NCBI GenBank assembly: GCA_937911745.1
Contig: CALDPX010000053.1
Span: 1 to 20,900 of the forward strand
Length of the DNA stretch: 20,900 bases
Source: an uncultured Alistipes sp.
Lineage (GTDB): Bacteria > Bacteroidota > Bacteroidia > Bacteroidales > Rikenellaceae
Direction of reading: 5' to 3'
In this document: one piece after another, positions 14,296 to 20,900 of the stretch
Numbering within the stretch: position 1 is the first letter of the stretch
Layout of the letters: the number at the start of each line of letters is the position of its first letter
The notes under the pieces: model-generated
Told to the model about the DNA's origin: nothing
Databases searched by the model: none
Seen by the model: only the letters and a program-made list of their open reading frames with translations
Made by a program: the position numbers and the translations under genes

Positions 14296-16050
14296 TTAGT
14301 AAATCGTAATATCGTAGGGCATACGAGCCTGTATTGCGGAGCCCTCTTTGAGGGTGCCAAGAAGCCTCTCGGCACTCTTGGTTGCAAAGGCAGCCTCACC
14401 CTGCAATCCTCGAACCTTTACCGACATCAGCGTTTTGAGCATTGCGGTCAGTTCATCGTCCTCTTCGAGAATCTCGGTCACGCGCCAATCGGTGCCCAAC
14501 TCAGCCTTCTCGGCAGCCACCGCAAGGGCTTTTTTGAGTCCGCCAAAATCATCGACCAGACCTATATCGGCAGCATCCACACCAGACCATACCCTGCCCT
14601 CGCCAATGGCATTAACCGCCTCGAAGGTCATCTCCCTACCCTCGGCAACGTGACCAACAAAGGTGGTGTAGACATCCTCTACGGAGCGCTGCATATAGCC
14701 CATCTCGGAAGTGGTAAGGGGGCGGAACATTGTACCCATATCGGCGTGGGGAGCCGTTTTGGCTACATCAACCGTAATGCCGAGTTTATCCTCCAACACA
14801 TCCTCGCCACTGACAATCAGACCAAAGACACCAATGGAGCCTGTGAGGGTTGTGCGACCTGCCAAAATGTGGTCGGCAGGCGAGGAGATATAGTAACCAC
14901 CCGAGGCGGCGTAGTTCGACATTGAGACAACGATGGGTTTCTCCTCGCCCAGGAGTTTCAGTTCGCGCCACATAACCTCCGAAGCAAGTGCGCTGCCGCC
15001 AGGGGAGTTAACCCTCAACACAACAGCCTTCACGCCCTTGTCCTCGCGGGCACGGCGAATTTGGTCGGCAGTGGTTGCGCCACCGACAATTCCCTCGCCG
15101 CCCTTGCCGTCTATAATCTCGCCATCGGCGTAGATAATGGCAACCTTGTTGGGGCTGATTTTGGTGGAGTGGACCGTTGCGCTATACTCGCCAAGGGTGA
15201 CACAATTAACCTCCTCGACACCAACCAAGTGTGCCAACTCATCCATAACCTCGTCCTGATATTTCAGACCATCCACATAGCCGAGTTCGAGTGCCGCCTT
15301 GGGGCTGTCGATGGCGAGTGTGGAGGCGTGAAGTTGCAGGAGATTGGGCGAGAGGTTGCGCGAAGAGGCAATATCCTCCACAAGAGCGCTCCAAAGGGAC
15401 TCAACCATTGCCTCGGTCTGACGGCGGTTGGCGGGGCTCATCTTGTCGAGCATATAAGGCTCCACGGCTGATTTGTAGGTGCCGTGGCGAACAATCTGCA
15501 CATCCACACCGAGTTTTTCGATTGCGCCCTTGAAGAAGAGCGACTGCGAGGCAAGACCGCGCCAATCGAGTCCGCCCGCAGGATTCAAATAAACCTTGTC
15601 GGCAACCGACGAGAGCCAATAGGTGCCCTGTGAATAGGTTTCGTTGTAGGCAACAATGGGTTTGCCCGAGGTTTGACGGAACTCGGCAAGCAACCCCCTG
15701 AGTTCCTCTATTTGGGTTGTACCCTCAATGGTGCCCGCGCCCGTAAAATTGAGGTAGATGGCAGCAATGTTGGAATCACTCGCCGCCGCCTCCAAAGCCT
15801 CAATAACATCGAGCATCGAGAGGGTGTTTATCATCTCGAACGACGACGAAGTGCCCGCTGCAAAGGTGGGCATGCGGGGCGAATCGGCTATGTTTTCATC
15901 CAGATTGATGACCAATACGGAGTTGGGCTCCACAACCACAGGGGCGGGTTCGAGAGAAGAGAAGAGCGAGCCAAGAGCCAAAACAAACAACAAAGGAAGT
16001 GTTATCATTGCGAGCAACACCGCCAAAAACGTCTTAAAAAATCCTTTCAT
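14296..16050 (-). CDS. sppA: Signal peptide peptidase SppA (double-domain, 67K type)
   Basis: SppA is a membrane-anchored S49 serine protease that degrades cleaved signal peptides. The 584-residue protein begins with a basic tip and one transmembrane helix (about 5-30), and the rest would face the periplasm. It has the tandem two-domain layout of the E. coli 67-kDa enzyme. The catalytic dyad is visible: Lys193 in GTYKSAVEPY, matching E. coli Lys209, and Ser383 in NYAASGGYYIS, matching Ser409. LRVNSPGGSALASE (345-358) and TTLTGSIGVFG (400-410) are the usual S49 substrate-groove and post-serine motifs. It is the first gene of the minus run, with a -7 box TATCTTTG about 27 nt upstream of ATG 16050, and is divergent from mrp. 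Confidence 0.96.
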   Translation of the reverse strand: MKGFFKTFLAVLLAMITLPLLFVLALGSLFSSLEPAPVVVEPNSVLVINLDENIADSPRMPTFAAGTSSSFEMINTLSMLDVIEALEAAASDSNIAAIYLNFTGAGTIEGTTQIEELRGLLAEFRQTSGKPIVAYNETYSQGTYWLSSVADKVYLNPAGGLDWRGLASQSLFFKGAIEKLGVDVQIVRHGTYKSAVEPYMLDKMSPANRRQTEAMVESLWSALVEDIASSRNLSPNLLQLHASTLAIDSPKAALELGYVDGLKYQDEVMDELAHLVGVEEVNCVTLGEYSATVHSTKISPNKVAIIYADGEIIDGKGGEGIVGGATTADQIRRAREDKGVKAVVLRVNSPGGSALASEVMWRELKLLGEEKPIVVSMSNYAASGGYYISSPADHILAGRTTLTGSIGVFGLIVSGEDVLEDKLGITVDVAKTAPHADMGTMFRPLTTSEMGYMQRSVEDVYTTFVGHVAEGREMTFEAVNAIGEGRVWSGVDAADIGLVDDFGGLKKALAVAAEKAELGTDWRVTEILEEDDELTAMLKTLMSVKVRGLQGEAAFATKSAERLLGTLKEGSAIQARMPYDITIY

Positions 16051-16076
16051 AGCTACAAAATTTTATTTTTATATTA

Positions 16077-16084
16077 CAAAGATA
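16077..16084 (-). promoter_or_regulatory. sppA: -7 box of the sppA operon promoter
   Basis: TATCTTTG on the minus strand is an exact TAnnTTTG match, giving a leader of about 20 nt to ATG 16050. The -33 position falls near 16104-16107, next to the divergent mrp box. No strong TTTG is seen there. Confidence 0.6.
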
Positions 16085-16107
16085 TGTTTTTTACTCCAAA
16101 GAAAGAG

Positions 16108-16115
16108 TATCTTTG
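16108..16115 (+). promoter_or_regulatory. -7 box of the mrp promoter
   Basis: TATCTTTG on the plus strand, the same octamer as the divergent sppA box. It would start transcription near 16121 with a leader of about 70 nt that contains the hairpin at 16136-16152. The -33 element is weak. Confidence 0.6.
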
Positions 16116-16135
16116 TAGAGTTATTTTTGCTTCTC

Positions 16136-16152
16136 CTCTCCCTTTGGGAGAG
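16136..16152 (+). other. Small hairpin in the mrp leader
   Basis: CTCTCCC-TTT-GGGAGAG, a perfect 7-bp stem with a 3-nt loop, 40 nt before the mrp start codon. It has no following T-run, so it is not a terminator; it could stabilise the transcript end. Confidence 0.4.
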
Positions 16153-16191
16153 CCGACAATAGAGTACAAACAATAAATAATATACAAAGAA

Positions 16192-17247
16192 ATGATAACC
16201 AGAGAAGAGATTGTCGAAATCCTAAAAGGAATAACCCACCCCGAGACGGGCAAAGACGTTGTGGAGGGTGGCATTTTACAGGAGGTAACGGTTGAAGAGG
16301 GTGGCAAAATCCACCTCACACTCGTCTTTCGCCGCCGCCGCGACCCCTTTGCAAAGAGCGTTGCTATGCGCTCGAAACTCGCCATTGAAGCGGCTGCCGA
16401 GGGTGCCGAGGTGGAAATTCTCATCCGCGAGGGCGAGGATGCTCCCAAGCCCCGCCAGCACGAGGGTATGAAGAGTGTCAAAAACATCATAGCCGTTGCC
16501 TCGGGCAAGGGTGGTGTTGGTAAGTCGACCGTAACCGCAAATCTTGCCGTATCGCTCCACAAACTCGGCTACAAGGTGGGTGTGCTGGATGCCGACATCT
16601 ATGGTCCCTCTCAGCCCAAACTCTTCGGTGTGGAGGATTTCGCCCCCTGGGCAGAGAGTGTGGACGGCTTGGATTACATCGTGCCTGCCGAGTCGAACGG
16701 AGTGAAAGTAAACTCCATCGGCTTCTATATCAACCCCGAAGATGCGCTGATTTGGAGGGGTCCTATGGCAACCAATGCTCTTAAACAACTTATTAACCAA
16801 ACACTTTGGGGAGAGTTGGACTTTTTGTTGATAGATATGCCTCCCGGAACGGGCGATGTGCAGATTTCCGTAGCCGAAAATCTATCTCTGACGGGTGCTA
16901 TCATTGTGAGCACCCCGCAGAAGGTTGCCACAGCCGATGTGGTGCGCGGAATGAAGATGTTTGAGGCAGAGGGAATTGGCGTTCCCGTGCTGGGTGTTGT
17001 GGAGAATATGGCGTACTTCTCGCCTGCCGAACTTCCCAACAACCGCTACTACATCTTTGGCAAGGGCGGAGCCCGCGAGATGGCAGAGAAGGAGGGTGTT
17101 GATTTCCTGGGCGAAATACCTCTAATTCAGTCTATTGCAGAAAATTCCGACAACGGAACGCCCGTAGCACTCGGTAGTTCGGACGAGGAGAAATACTACG
17201 CCGATATTTGCCGAAAAGTTGTTAGTAAGGTGACAAAAACGTGTTGA
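16192..17247 (+). CDS. Mrp/ApbC-type Fe-S cluster carrier P-loop ATPase
   Basis: A 351-residue cytoplasmic protein with an N-terminal MIP18/DUF59 domain (about 1-80) and a MinD/ParA-like ATPase domain. Visible are the deviant Walker A SGKGGVGKST (104-113), DADIYGPSQP (133-142), LIDMPPGTGD (213-222, Walker B region) and VVENMAYFSPAELPNNRYYIFGKGG (269-293). Family members such as Salmonella ApbC bind and transfer Fe-S clusters. In those proteins the segment after ENM carries a CxxC that holds the cluster between subunits; here that segment has no cysteine, and the only cysteines are two near the C terminus, not in CxxC spacing. The gene is divergent from sppA and lies upstream of nadA, whose product needs a [4Fe-4S] cluster. 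Its stop codon overlaps the first DnaA-box-like 9-mer. Confidence 0.95.
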   Translation: MITREEIVEILKGITHPETGKDVVEGGILQEVTVEEGGKIHLTLVFRRRRDPFAKSVAMRSKLAIEAAAEGAEVEILIREGEDAPKPRQHEGMKSVKNIIAVASGKGGVGKSTVTANLAVSLHKLGYKVGVLDADIYGPSQPKLFGVEDFAPWAESVDGLDYIVPAESNGVKVNSIGFYINPEDALIWRGPMATNALKQLINQTLWGELDFLLIDMPPGTGDVQISVAENLSLTGAIIVSTPQKVATADVVRGMKMFEAEGIGVPVLGVVENMAYFSPAELPNNRYYIFGKGGAREMAEKEGVDFLGEIPLIQSIAENSDNGTPVALGSSDEEKYYADICRKVVSKVTKTC

Positions 17248-17637
17248 TAACCTCACGAAAAGAGTGTTGACAATTTTTAACTTTTCGAGGGGCAAAAAAT
17301 TTGGAAAAACACAACTTCCATATAAGCCAGAGTCGTTTGGAAAAAGCAAGAAAAATCTTTTATTTTTTCTCCCCAAATTACCAACACTCTCTCGCTTGGA
17401 AAAGTTAACTTTTGTGGGCTGTTAGTTTGTTGAAAACCTTTTCAACACCACGTTGATAACTTCGCATATTCGCTCTCTCATTAGGGTATTACGAGGGAGG
17501 GGTAAGAGGATAATTTTTCATAAAATTTTTCCCTTTCCGAAAACCAAAAGTTACCAACACAATTAACAGCGTTTATTATTATTGTTATCTTATTTTAATT
17601 TATAATTAAAGAAAGAAATTAATATAAATAAAAATTT
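17242..17637. other. Candidate replication origin (oriC-like): DnaA-box-like cluster plus AT-rich tract
   Basis: The gap between mrp and nadA has no gene. It contains a family of 9-mers close to the DnaA box TGTGGATAA: TGTTGATAA (17242, +), TGTTGACAA (17265, +), TGTTGGTAA (17378-17386, -), TGTTGAAAA (17428, +), TGTTGAAAA (17439-17447, -), CGTTGATAA (17451, +) and TGTTGGTAA (17551-17559, -). Three further 9-mers, TTTGGAAAA (17300 and 17337) and CTTGGAAAA (17396), resemble TGTGGAAAA. After the last box comes a run of almost pure A/T. Genes on both sides point away from the region. No dnaA gene is nearby, and the boxes differ from the strict consensus, so this stays a candidate. Confidence 0.5.
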
Positions 17638-17640
17638 TGT
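17558..17640. other. AT-rich tract, possible DNA unwinding element
   Basis: From 17561 to 17640 only 9 of 80 bases are G or C. Just after the last 9-mer and a short GC-containing spacer is TTATTATTATTGTTATC (17573-17589). Its complementary strand reads 3'-AAT-AAT-AAT-AAC-AAT, which fits the DnaA-trio pattern 3'-[G/A]A[T/N]-5' described for bacterial origins. The tract also forms the immediate upstream region of nadA, where AT-richness has a simpler explanation. Confidence 0.4.
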
Positions 17641-17644
17641 GTCG

Positions 17645-18565
17645 ATGGATATCCGTGAAAAAATTGCCCTTCTCAAACGCGAGAAGAGAGCCGTAATTCT
17701 GGCTCACTACTATACCTCGCCCGAGGTGCAACAGGTGGCAGACTTTGTTGGCGACAGCCTGGCTTTGTCCGAGAAGGCTGCGGGTGTGGATGCCGATATC
17801 ATTCTCTTTGCGGGCGTGAGGTTTATGGCGGAAACCGCAAAGGTGCTCTCGCCCTCCAAGAAGGTGTTGTTGCCGGTGGTGGAGGCGGGATGTTCGCTTG
17901 CCGACTCGTGCGATGCGGCAGAACTTGCCAGAGTTAAGGCTGAAAACCCTGACCATCTCGTGGTGTCGTATGTCAACACCTCGGTGGAGGTGAAGGCACT
18001 GACGGATATCTGCTGCACGTCTTCCAATGCCCTGAAAATTGTGGAGTCGTTGCCCCAAGACCAGAAGATTCTCTTTGTGCCCGACAGAAATCTCGGCTCT
18101 TATATTAATAGGTGTACGGGCAGGAGTATGAAACTTTGGGATGGCGCGTGTCTGGTGCACGAGGAGTTCTCGGCAGAGAAGATTAAGGCTCTGAAAGCAC
18201 TTCATCCCGAGGCTGTGGTGTTGGTGCACCCCGAGTGCAAGGCTGAGGTTGTGGCTCTGGCTGACTACGCAGGCTCTACGGCAGGCATTCTCGCCTACTG
18301 CTCGCGATCCGAAGTAAAAGAGGTTATTGTTGTTACCGAGAGCGGCATTCTCTACGAGATGGAGAGTCGCTATCCCGATAAAAAGTTCTACCTTGTGGAG
18401 CCCGAAAAGGGGTGCGAGAGGTGTGTGTCGTGTAAGGATATGAAACTCGTTACGCTCGACAATATCTACACGACACTGCTCGAAGAGAGCCCCGATGTGG
18501 TTATTGACGAGGCTGTTCGTGCTGCTGCCGAAGGGTCTATACGCAGGATGCTGGGGACTGTCTAA
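17645..18565 (+). CDS. nadA: Quinolinate synthase
   Basis: NadA condenses iminoaspartate with dihydroxyacetone phosphate to quinolinate in de novo NAD synthesis and carries an oxygen-sensitive [4Fe-4S] cluster. The 306-residue protein has AHYYTSPEVQ (20-29), GDSLALS (36-42), AGVRFMAETAK (56-66), AGCSLADSC with Cys83, PDRNLGSYI (146-154), VHPECKAEV with Cys198, and CERCVSCKDMK with Cys257/260/263. Cys83, Cys198 and Cys263 match the E. coli ligands Cys113, Cys200 and Cys297. ATG 17645 is taken as start; a GTG at 17639 is in frame and would add two residues. No nadB or nadC is next to it, which is unusual enough to note. No TAnnTTTG box is placed well for this gene; its promoter may lie inside the candidate origin region. 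Confidence 0.96.
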   Translation: MDIREKIALLKREKRAVILAHYYTSPEVQQVADFVGDSLALSEKAAGVDADIILFAGVRFMAETAKVLSPSKKVLLPVVEAGCSLADSCDAAELARVKAENPDHLVVSYVNTSVEVKALTDICCTSSNALKIVESLPQDQKILFVPDRNLGSYINRCTGRSMKLWDGACLVHEEFSAEKIKALKALHPEAVVLVHPECKAEVVALADYAGSTAGILAYCSRSEVKEVIVVTESGILYEMESRYPDKKFYLVEPEKGCERCVSCKDMKLVTLDNIYTTLLEESPDVVIDEAVRAAAEGSIRRMLGTV

Positions 18566-18601
18566 CGTCTAAGGTCTAACGTCAATAGTCCTAAGTCTTA
18601 T
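18560..18601. repeat. Six-unit 7-bp tandem repeat at the nadA stop
   Basis: Units GTCTAAC, GTCTAAG, GTCTAAC, GTCAATA, GTCCTAA and GTCTTAT run head to tail. The first unit supplies the last Val codon and the TAA stop of nadA, so the array begins inside the gene's terminal codons. Confidence 0.75.
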
Positions 18602-18673
18602 AAGGCTCCGAAGCCACTCCTAAGCAAAACGGTAGGTAGTACCACGATTGGAAGGTGCACTAAAAGTTTTTGG

Positions 18674-18697
18674 TTCCGCTTTTTACAAAAAGCGGAG
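18674..18697. repeat. Inverted repeat upstream of the S46 peptidase gene
   Basis: TCCGCTTTTT (18675-18684) and its complement (18687-18696) form a perfect 10-bp palindromic stem with a 2-nt centre, extendable by a T-G pair. On the plus strand it is followed by AGAAGAAAG, not T-rich, so it is not a standard terminator of nadA. I have the impression that similar hairpins are scattered in Bacteroidota intergenic DNA, which a genome search could confirm. Confidence 0.5.
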
Positions 18698-18749
18698 AAG
18701 AAAGTCGTGAAGAAAAACATATTAACCTAAAATTAAAAGAATAGAAAAG

Positions 18750-20879
18750 ATGAAAAAGATTATTATTAGTGCTCTGGTGGCGATGATGTCGCTTGGCGCA
18801 TTTGCTGACGAAGGAATGTGGTTGTTGCCGCTACTTGAAAAACTCAACCTGAAAGATATGCAGGCTAAGGGTTTGGAACTTTCGGCAGAGGATATTTACA
18901 GCATTAACGGTTCCTCGTTGAAGGACGCCATCGTTATTTTTGGTGGCGGCTGTACGGGAGAGATTGTCTCGCCCAATGGTCTGCTCTTTACCAACCACCA
19001 CTGCGGTTTTGGCTCTATTCAGGCTTTGAGTAGCGTGGAGCACGACTACCTGAAAAACGGTTTCTGGGCCATGAATGAGAAGGAGGAGTTGCCTGCACCT
19101 GGTCTGAGTGTCACTTTTGTGCGCCACATTGAGGATGTTACCAAGCAGATGCTCAAAGGTGTGAAAGATACGATGACCGAGCAGGAGAGAGCCGAGAAGA
19201 TTGCTAAGAATGGCGAGTCGATGAGGGCTAAATTGGAGAAGAAAAACGAGGGCAAGGTAGTTACCATTAAGGATTTCTTCGGTGGAAATCAGTACTTTGC
19301 ATTCGTTACGGAGATTTATAGGGACGTAAGGCTTGTGGGTACGCCCCCCTATGCTATTGGCAAGTTTGGTGGCGAGACCGACAACTGGATGTGGCCCCGC
19401 CATACGGGCGACTTCTCGGTATTTAGGGTGTACGCCGCTCCCGATGGCAAAACTCCTGCCGAGTATGCTCCCGAGAATGTCCCTTATAAGGCTGATAAGT
19501 ACCTCACAATCTCTACCGAGGGCTATAAGGAGGGCGACTATGCTATGATTATGGGTTTCCCCGGTACCACCACCCGCTATATGACCTCCTACGAGATAGA
19601 TAAGATGCTCACGGTTGATAATCCCAACCGCATCTATATTCGTGGCGAAAGACAGGATATTTTGAAGGTAAGAATGGCTGCCGATGACGCTATCCGCATC
19701 AAATATGCCTCAAAATATGCCTCCTCATCGAACTATTGGAAGAATTCGATTGGTAAGTCGAGAGGAGTAGAGAAACTCGGTGTGAAGGCACAAAAAGCCG
19801 CCGAGGAGGAGGCTTTCACCGCTTGGGTGTGGGAGAATATGGACAAGAAACGCATAGAGAAATACGGCAATGCCCTTCCTCTTATTGAGAAATATGTTAA
19901 GGAGGGTACTCCCTACGAGAGCGATGCTCAGATTTTGAGCGAGACTCTGTTCCGTGCTGCCGAGATTCTCAACGCTTCGACAACCTTCTATAACACCTAC
20001 AAACGCACAGAGAGTATGGAGAGGGCTGTGGAGCGAACACAGGCTTTCTATAAGGACTATGACGAGGCTACCGACCGCCTTGTGACTTGCCGTATGATTG
20101 AGGTGCTCAGGGAGATGATTCCTGCCGAGCGTCGCCCCCAGAGCCTTGCAGTTATCGACTCCGAGTGGTCGGGCGATGTGAAGGCGTTTACCGAGGACCT
20201 ATTCAATAGGTCGGTCTTTGCCAACGAGCAGAAATTCTTGGGCGCCGCTGCTGCAAATAGTGTAGAGGTGTTCGAGAACGATCCCGCACTTGCTATTATG
20301 ATTGACGCCTCGAATCTTTATAAAGAACTGCTCGAAAAAGTTGCCCCACTCAGAGAGGAGTATCGCAAAGGTCATAGGCTCTACATTGCGGGTTTGATGG
20401 AGATGAATCCCGAGAAGAGCTACTATCCCGATGCAAACTTCACAATGCGCCTTACCTATGGCACCATTCTCCCCTACTCTCCTGCCGATGGCGTGCTCTA
20501 TAAATACTACACCACCATCGATGGCGTTGTTGCCAAAGAGGATCCCAACAACCCCGTAGACTTTACCGTTGACGAGGGACTGAAAAAACTCTATGCCCAG
20601 AAGAATTGGGGCGGCTATGAGGATAAGGATGGCTTGCTCCATACCTGCTTCCTCTCGACCAACGATATTACGGGTGGCAACTCGGGCAGCCCCATTATGA
20701 ACTCCAAGGGCGAACTTATAGGCTTGGCATTCGATGGCAACTGGGAGGCTATGAGTGGCGACATCGCCTTCGAGCCCAACGTGCAAAGGACTATCAACGT
20801 GGACATCCGCTACGTACTCTGGTGTATCGATACCCTCGGCGGAGCGGGTTGGTTGCTTGACGAAATGACCATCAAGTAG
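18750..20879 (+). CDS. S46 family dipeptidyl-peptidase, DPP7-like
   Basis: S46 peptidases clip dipeptides from the N terminus of peptides in the periplasm and feed amino-acid users. The 709-residue protein has a Sec signal peptide, likely cut after AFA (residue 19), leaving the typical DEGMW mature start. The chymotrypsin-like triad is visible: His84 in TNHHCGFG, Asp221 in RHTGDFSVF, and Ser645 in GGNSGSP. FGGETDNWMWPRH (206-218) is characteristic of the family. In GLAFDGNWEAMSGD, Gly663 stands where P. gingivalis DPP11 has Arg673, the residue that selects acidic P1 side chains. Glycine there points to DPP7-type broad, hydrophobic specificity. No T9SS C-terminal domain is seen. The gene follows nadA after 184 nt containing a heptamer array and a hairpin, so it is likely a separate transcript. 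Confidence 0.96.
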   Translation: MKKIIISALVAMMSLGAFADEGMWLLPLLEKLNLKDMQAKGLELSAEDIYSINGSSLKDAIVIFGGGCTGEIVSPNGLLFTNHHCGFGSIQALSSVEHDYLKNGFWAMNEKEELPAPGLSVTFVRHIEDVTKQMLKGVKDTMTEQERAEKIAKNGESMRAKLEKKNEGKVVTIKDFFGGNQYFAFVTEIYRDVRLVGTPPYAIGKFGGETDNWMWPRHTGDFSVFRVYAAPDGKTPAEYAPENVPYKADKYLTISTEGYKEGDYAMIMGFPGTTTRYMTSYEIDKMLTVDNPNRIYIRGERQDILKVRMAADDAIRIKYASKYASSSNYWKNSIGKSRGVEKLGVKAQKAAEEEAFTAWVWENMDKKRIEKYGNALPLIEKYVKEGTPYESDAQILSETLFRAAEILNASTTFYNTYKRTESMERAVERTQAFYKDYDEATDRLVTCRMIEVLREMIPAERRPQSLAVIDSEWSGDVKAFTEDLFNRSVFANEQKFLGAAAANSVEVFENDPALAIMIDASNLYKELLEKVAPLREEYRKGHRLYIAGLMEMNPEKSYYPDANFTMRLTYGTILPYSPADGVLYKYYTTIDGVVAKEDPNNPVDFTVDEGLKKLYAQKNWGGYEDKDGLLHTCFLSTNDITGGNSGSPIMNSKGELIGLAFDGNWEAMSGDIAFEPNVQRTINVDIRYVLWCIDTLGGAGWLLDEMTIK

Positions 20880-20900
20880 CGCAGCGAGCGTGCCTTGTGG

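Noticed and set aside
12938..14299. 453-codon plus-strand open frame inside polA
   Set aside because: Antisense shadow caused by codon choice in polA; rich in His, Cys and Gly, no recognisable motif. The same applies to 8174-9319 (+), 10061-10897 (+) and 3341-4099 (-).
17248..17640. Small gene or tRNA in the mrp-nadA gap
   Set aside because: No open frame with a plausible start and composition, and no cloverleaf pattern; the AT-rich part has stops in all frames.
17639..17644. GTG start for nadA two codons upstream
   Set aside because: ATG 17645 gives the standard NadA N terminus; the GTG adds only Met-Ser and has no better leader.
18674..18697. Intrinsic terminator of nadA
   Set aside because: The stem is good but the bases after it are purine-rich on the plus strand, and it lies about 110 nt past the stop codon.
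1..20900. Prophage, transposon, defence or secondary-metabolite cluster
   Set aside because: Every gene but one is a recognised housekeeping, transport or surface type; no integrase, transposase, attachment site, toxin pair or CRISPR repeat pattern is present.

Overview
The window looks like chromosomal DNA of a Bacteroidota bacterium, most likely order Bacteroidales. Reasons: promoter -7 boxes of the TAnnTTTG type, A-rich leaders instead of Shine-Dalgarno sites, a fimbrillin-like lipoprotein with SusE/SusF-like modules, an S46 dipeptidyl-peptidase, a class II ribonucleotide reductase, and RuvB/MFS sequences typical of the phylum. An Alistipes/Rikenellaceae-like host is possible, but this is a guess from gene content.

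Layout. (1) 1-479, minus: a DUF456 membrane protein cut by the left edge. (2) 742-4687, plus: an alpha-helical repeat protein overlapping ruvB, then a FucP/GluP-type sugar transporter, ended by a perfect 18-bp-stem terminator that also serves the convergent gene. (3) 4767-6386, minus: a chimeric surface lipoprotein (fimbrillin-like module plus two glycan-binding-like modules). (4) 6731-16050, minus: a long co-oriented run sppA-polA-dtd-PfkB kinase-folB-nrdJ, covering membrane proteolysis, DNA repair synthesis, tRNA proofreading, nucleoside and folate metabolism, and dNTP supply. (5) 16192-20879, plus: mrp (Fe-S carrier-type ATPase), nadA (quinolinate synthase) and an S46 dipeptidyl-peptidase.

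No phage, transposon, CRISPR, toxin or defence genes are visible, so most of the window is core housekeeping DNA. The interest lies between genes. The 391-nt gap between mrp and nadA holds seven copies of a 9-mer family TGTTGNNAA (two of them as a tight inverted pair) followed by an 80-nt tract with only 9 G/C bases. This is the layout expected of a replication origin, and the flanking genes point away from it. Three intergenic regions carry tandem repeats of different sequence but the same 7-bp period. sppA and mrp are served by back-to-back promoters whose -7 boxes form a 10-bp inverted repeat. The leader regions of the helical-repeat gene and of nrdJ contain several potential RNA hairpins.
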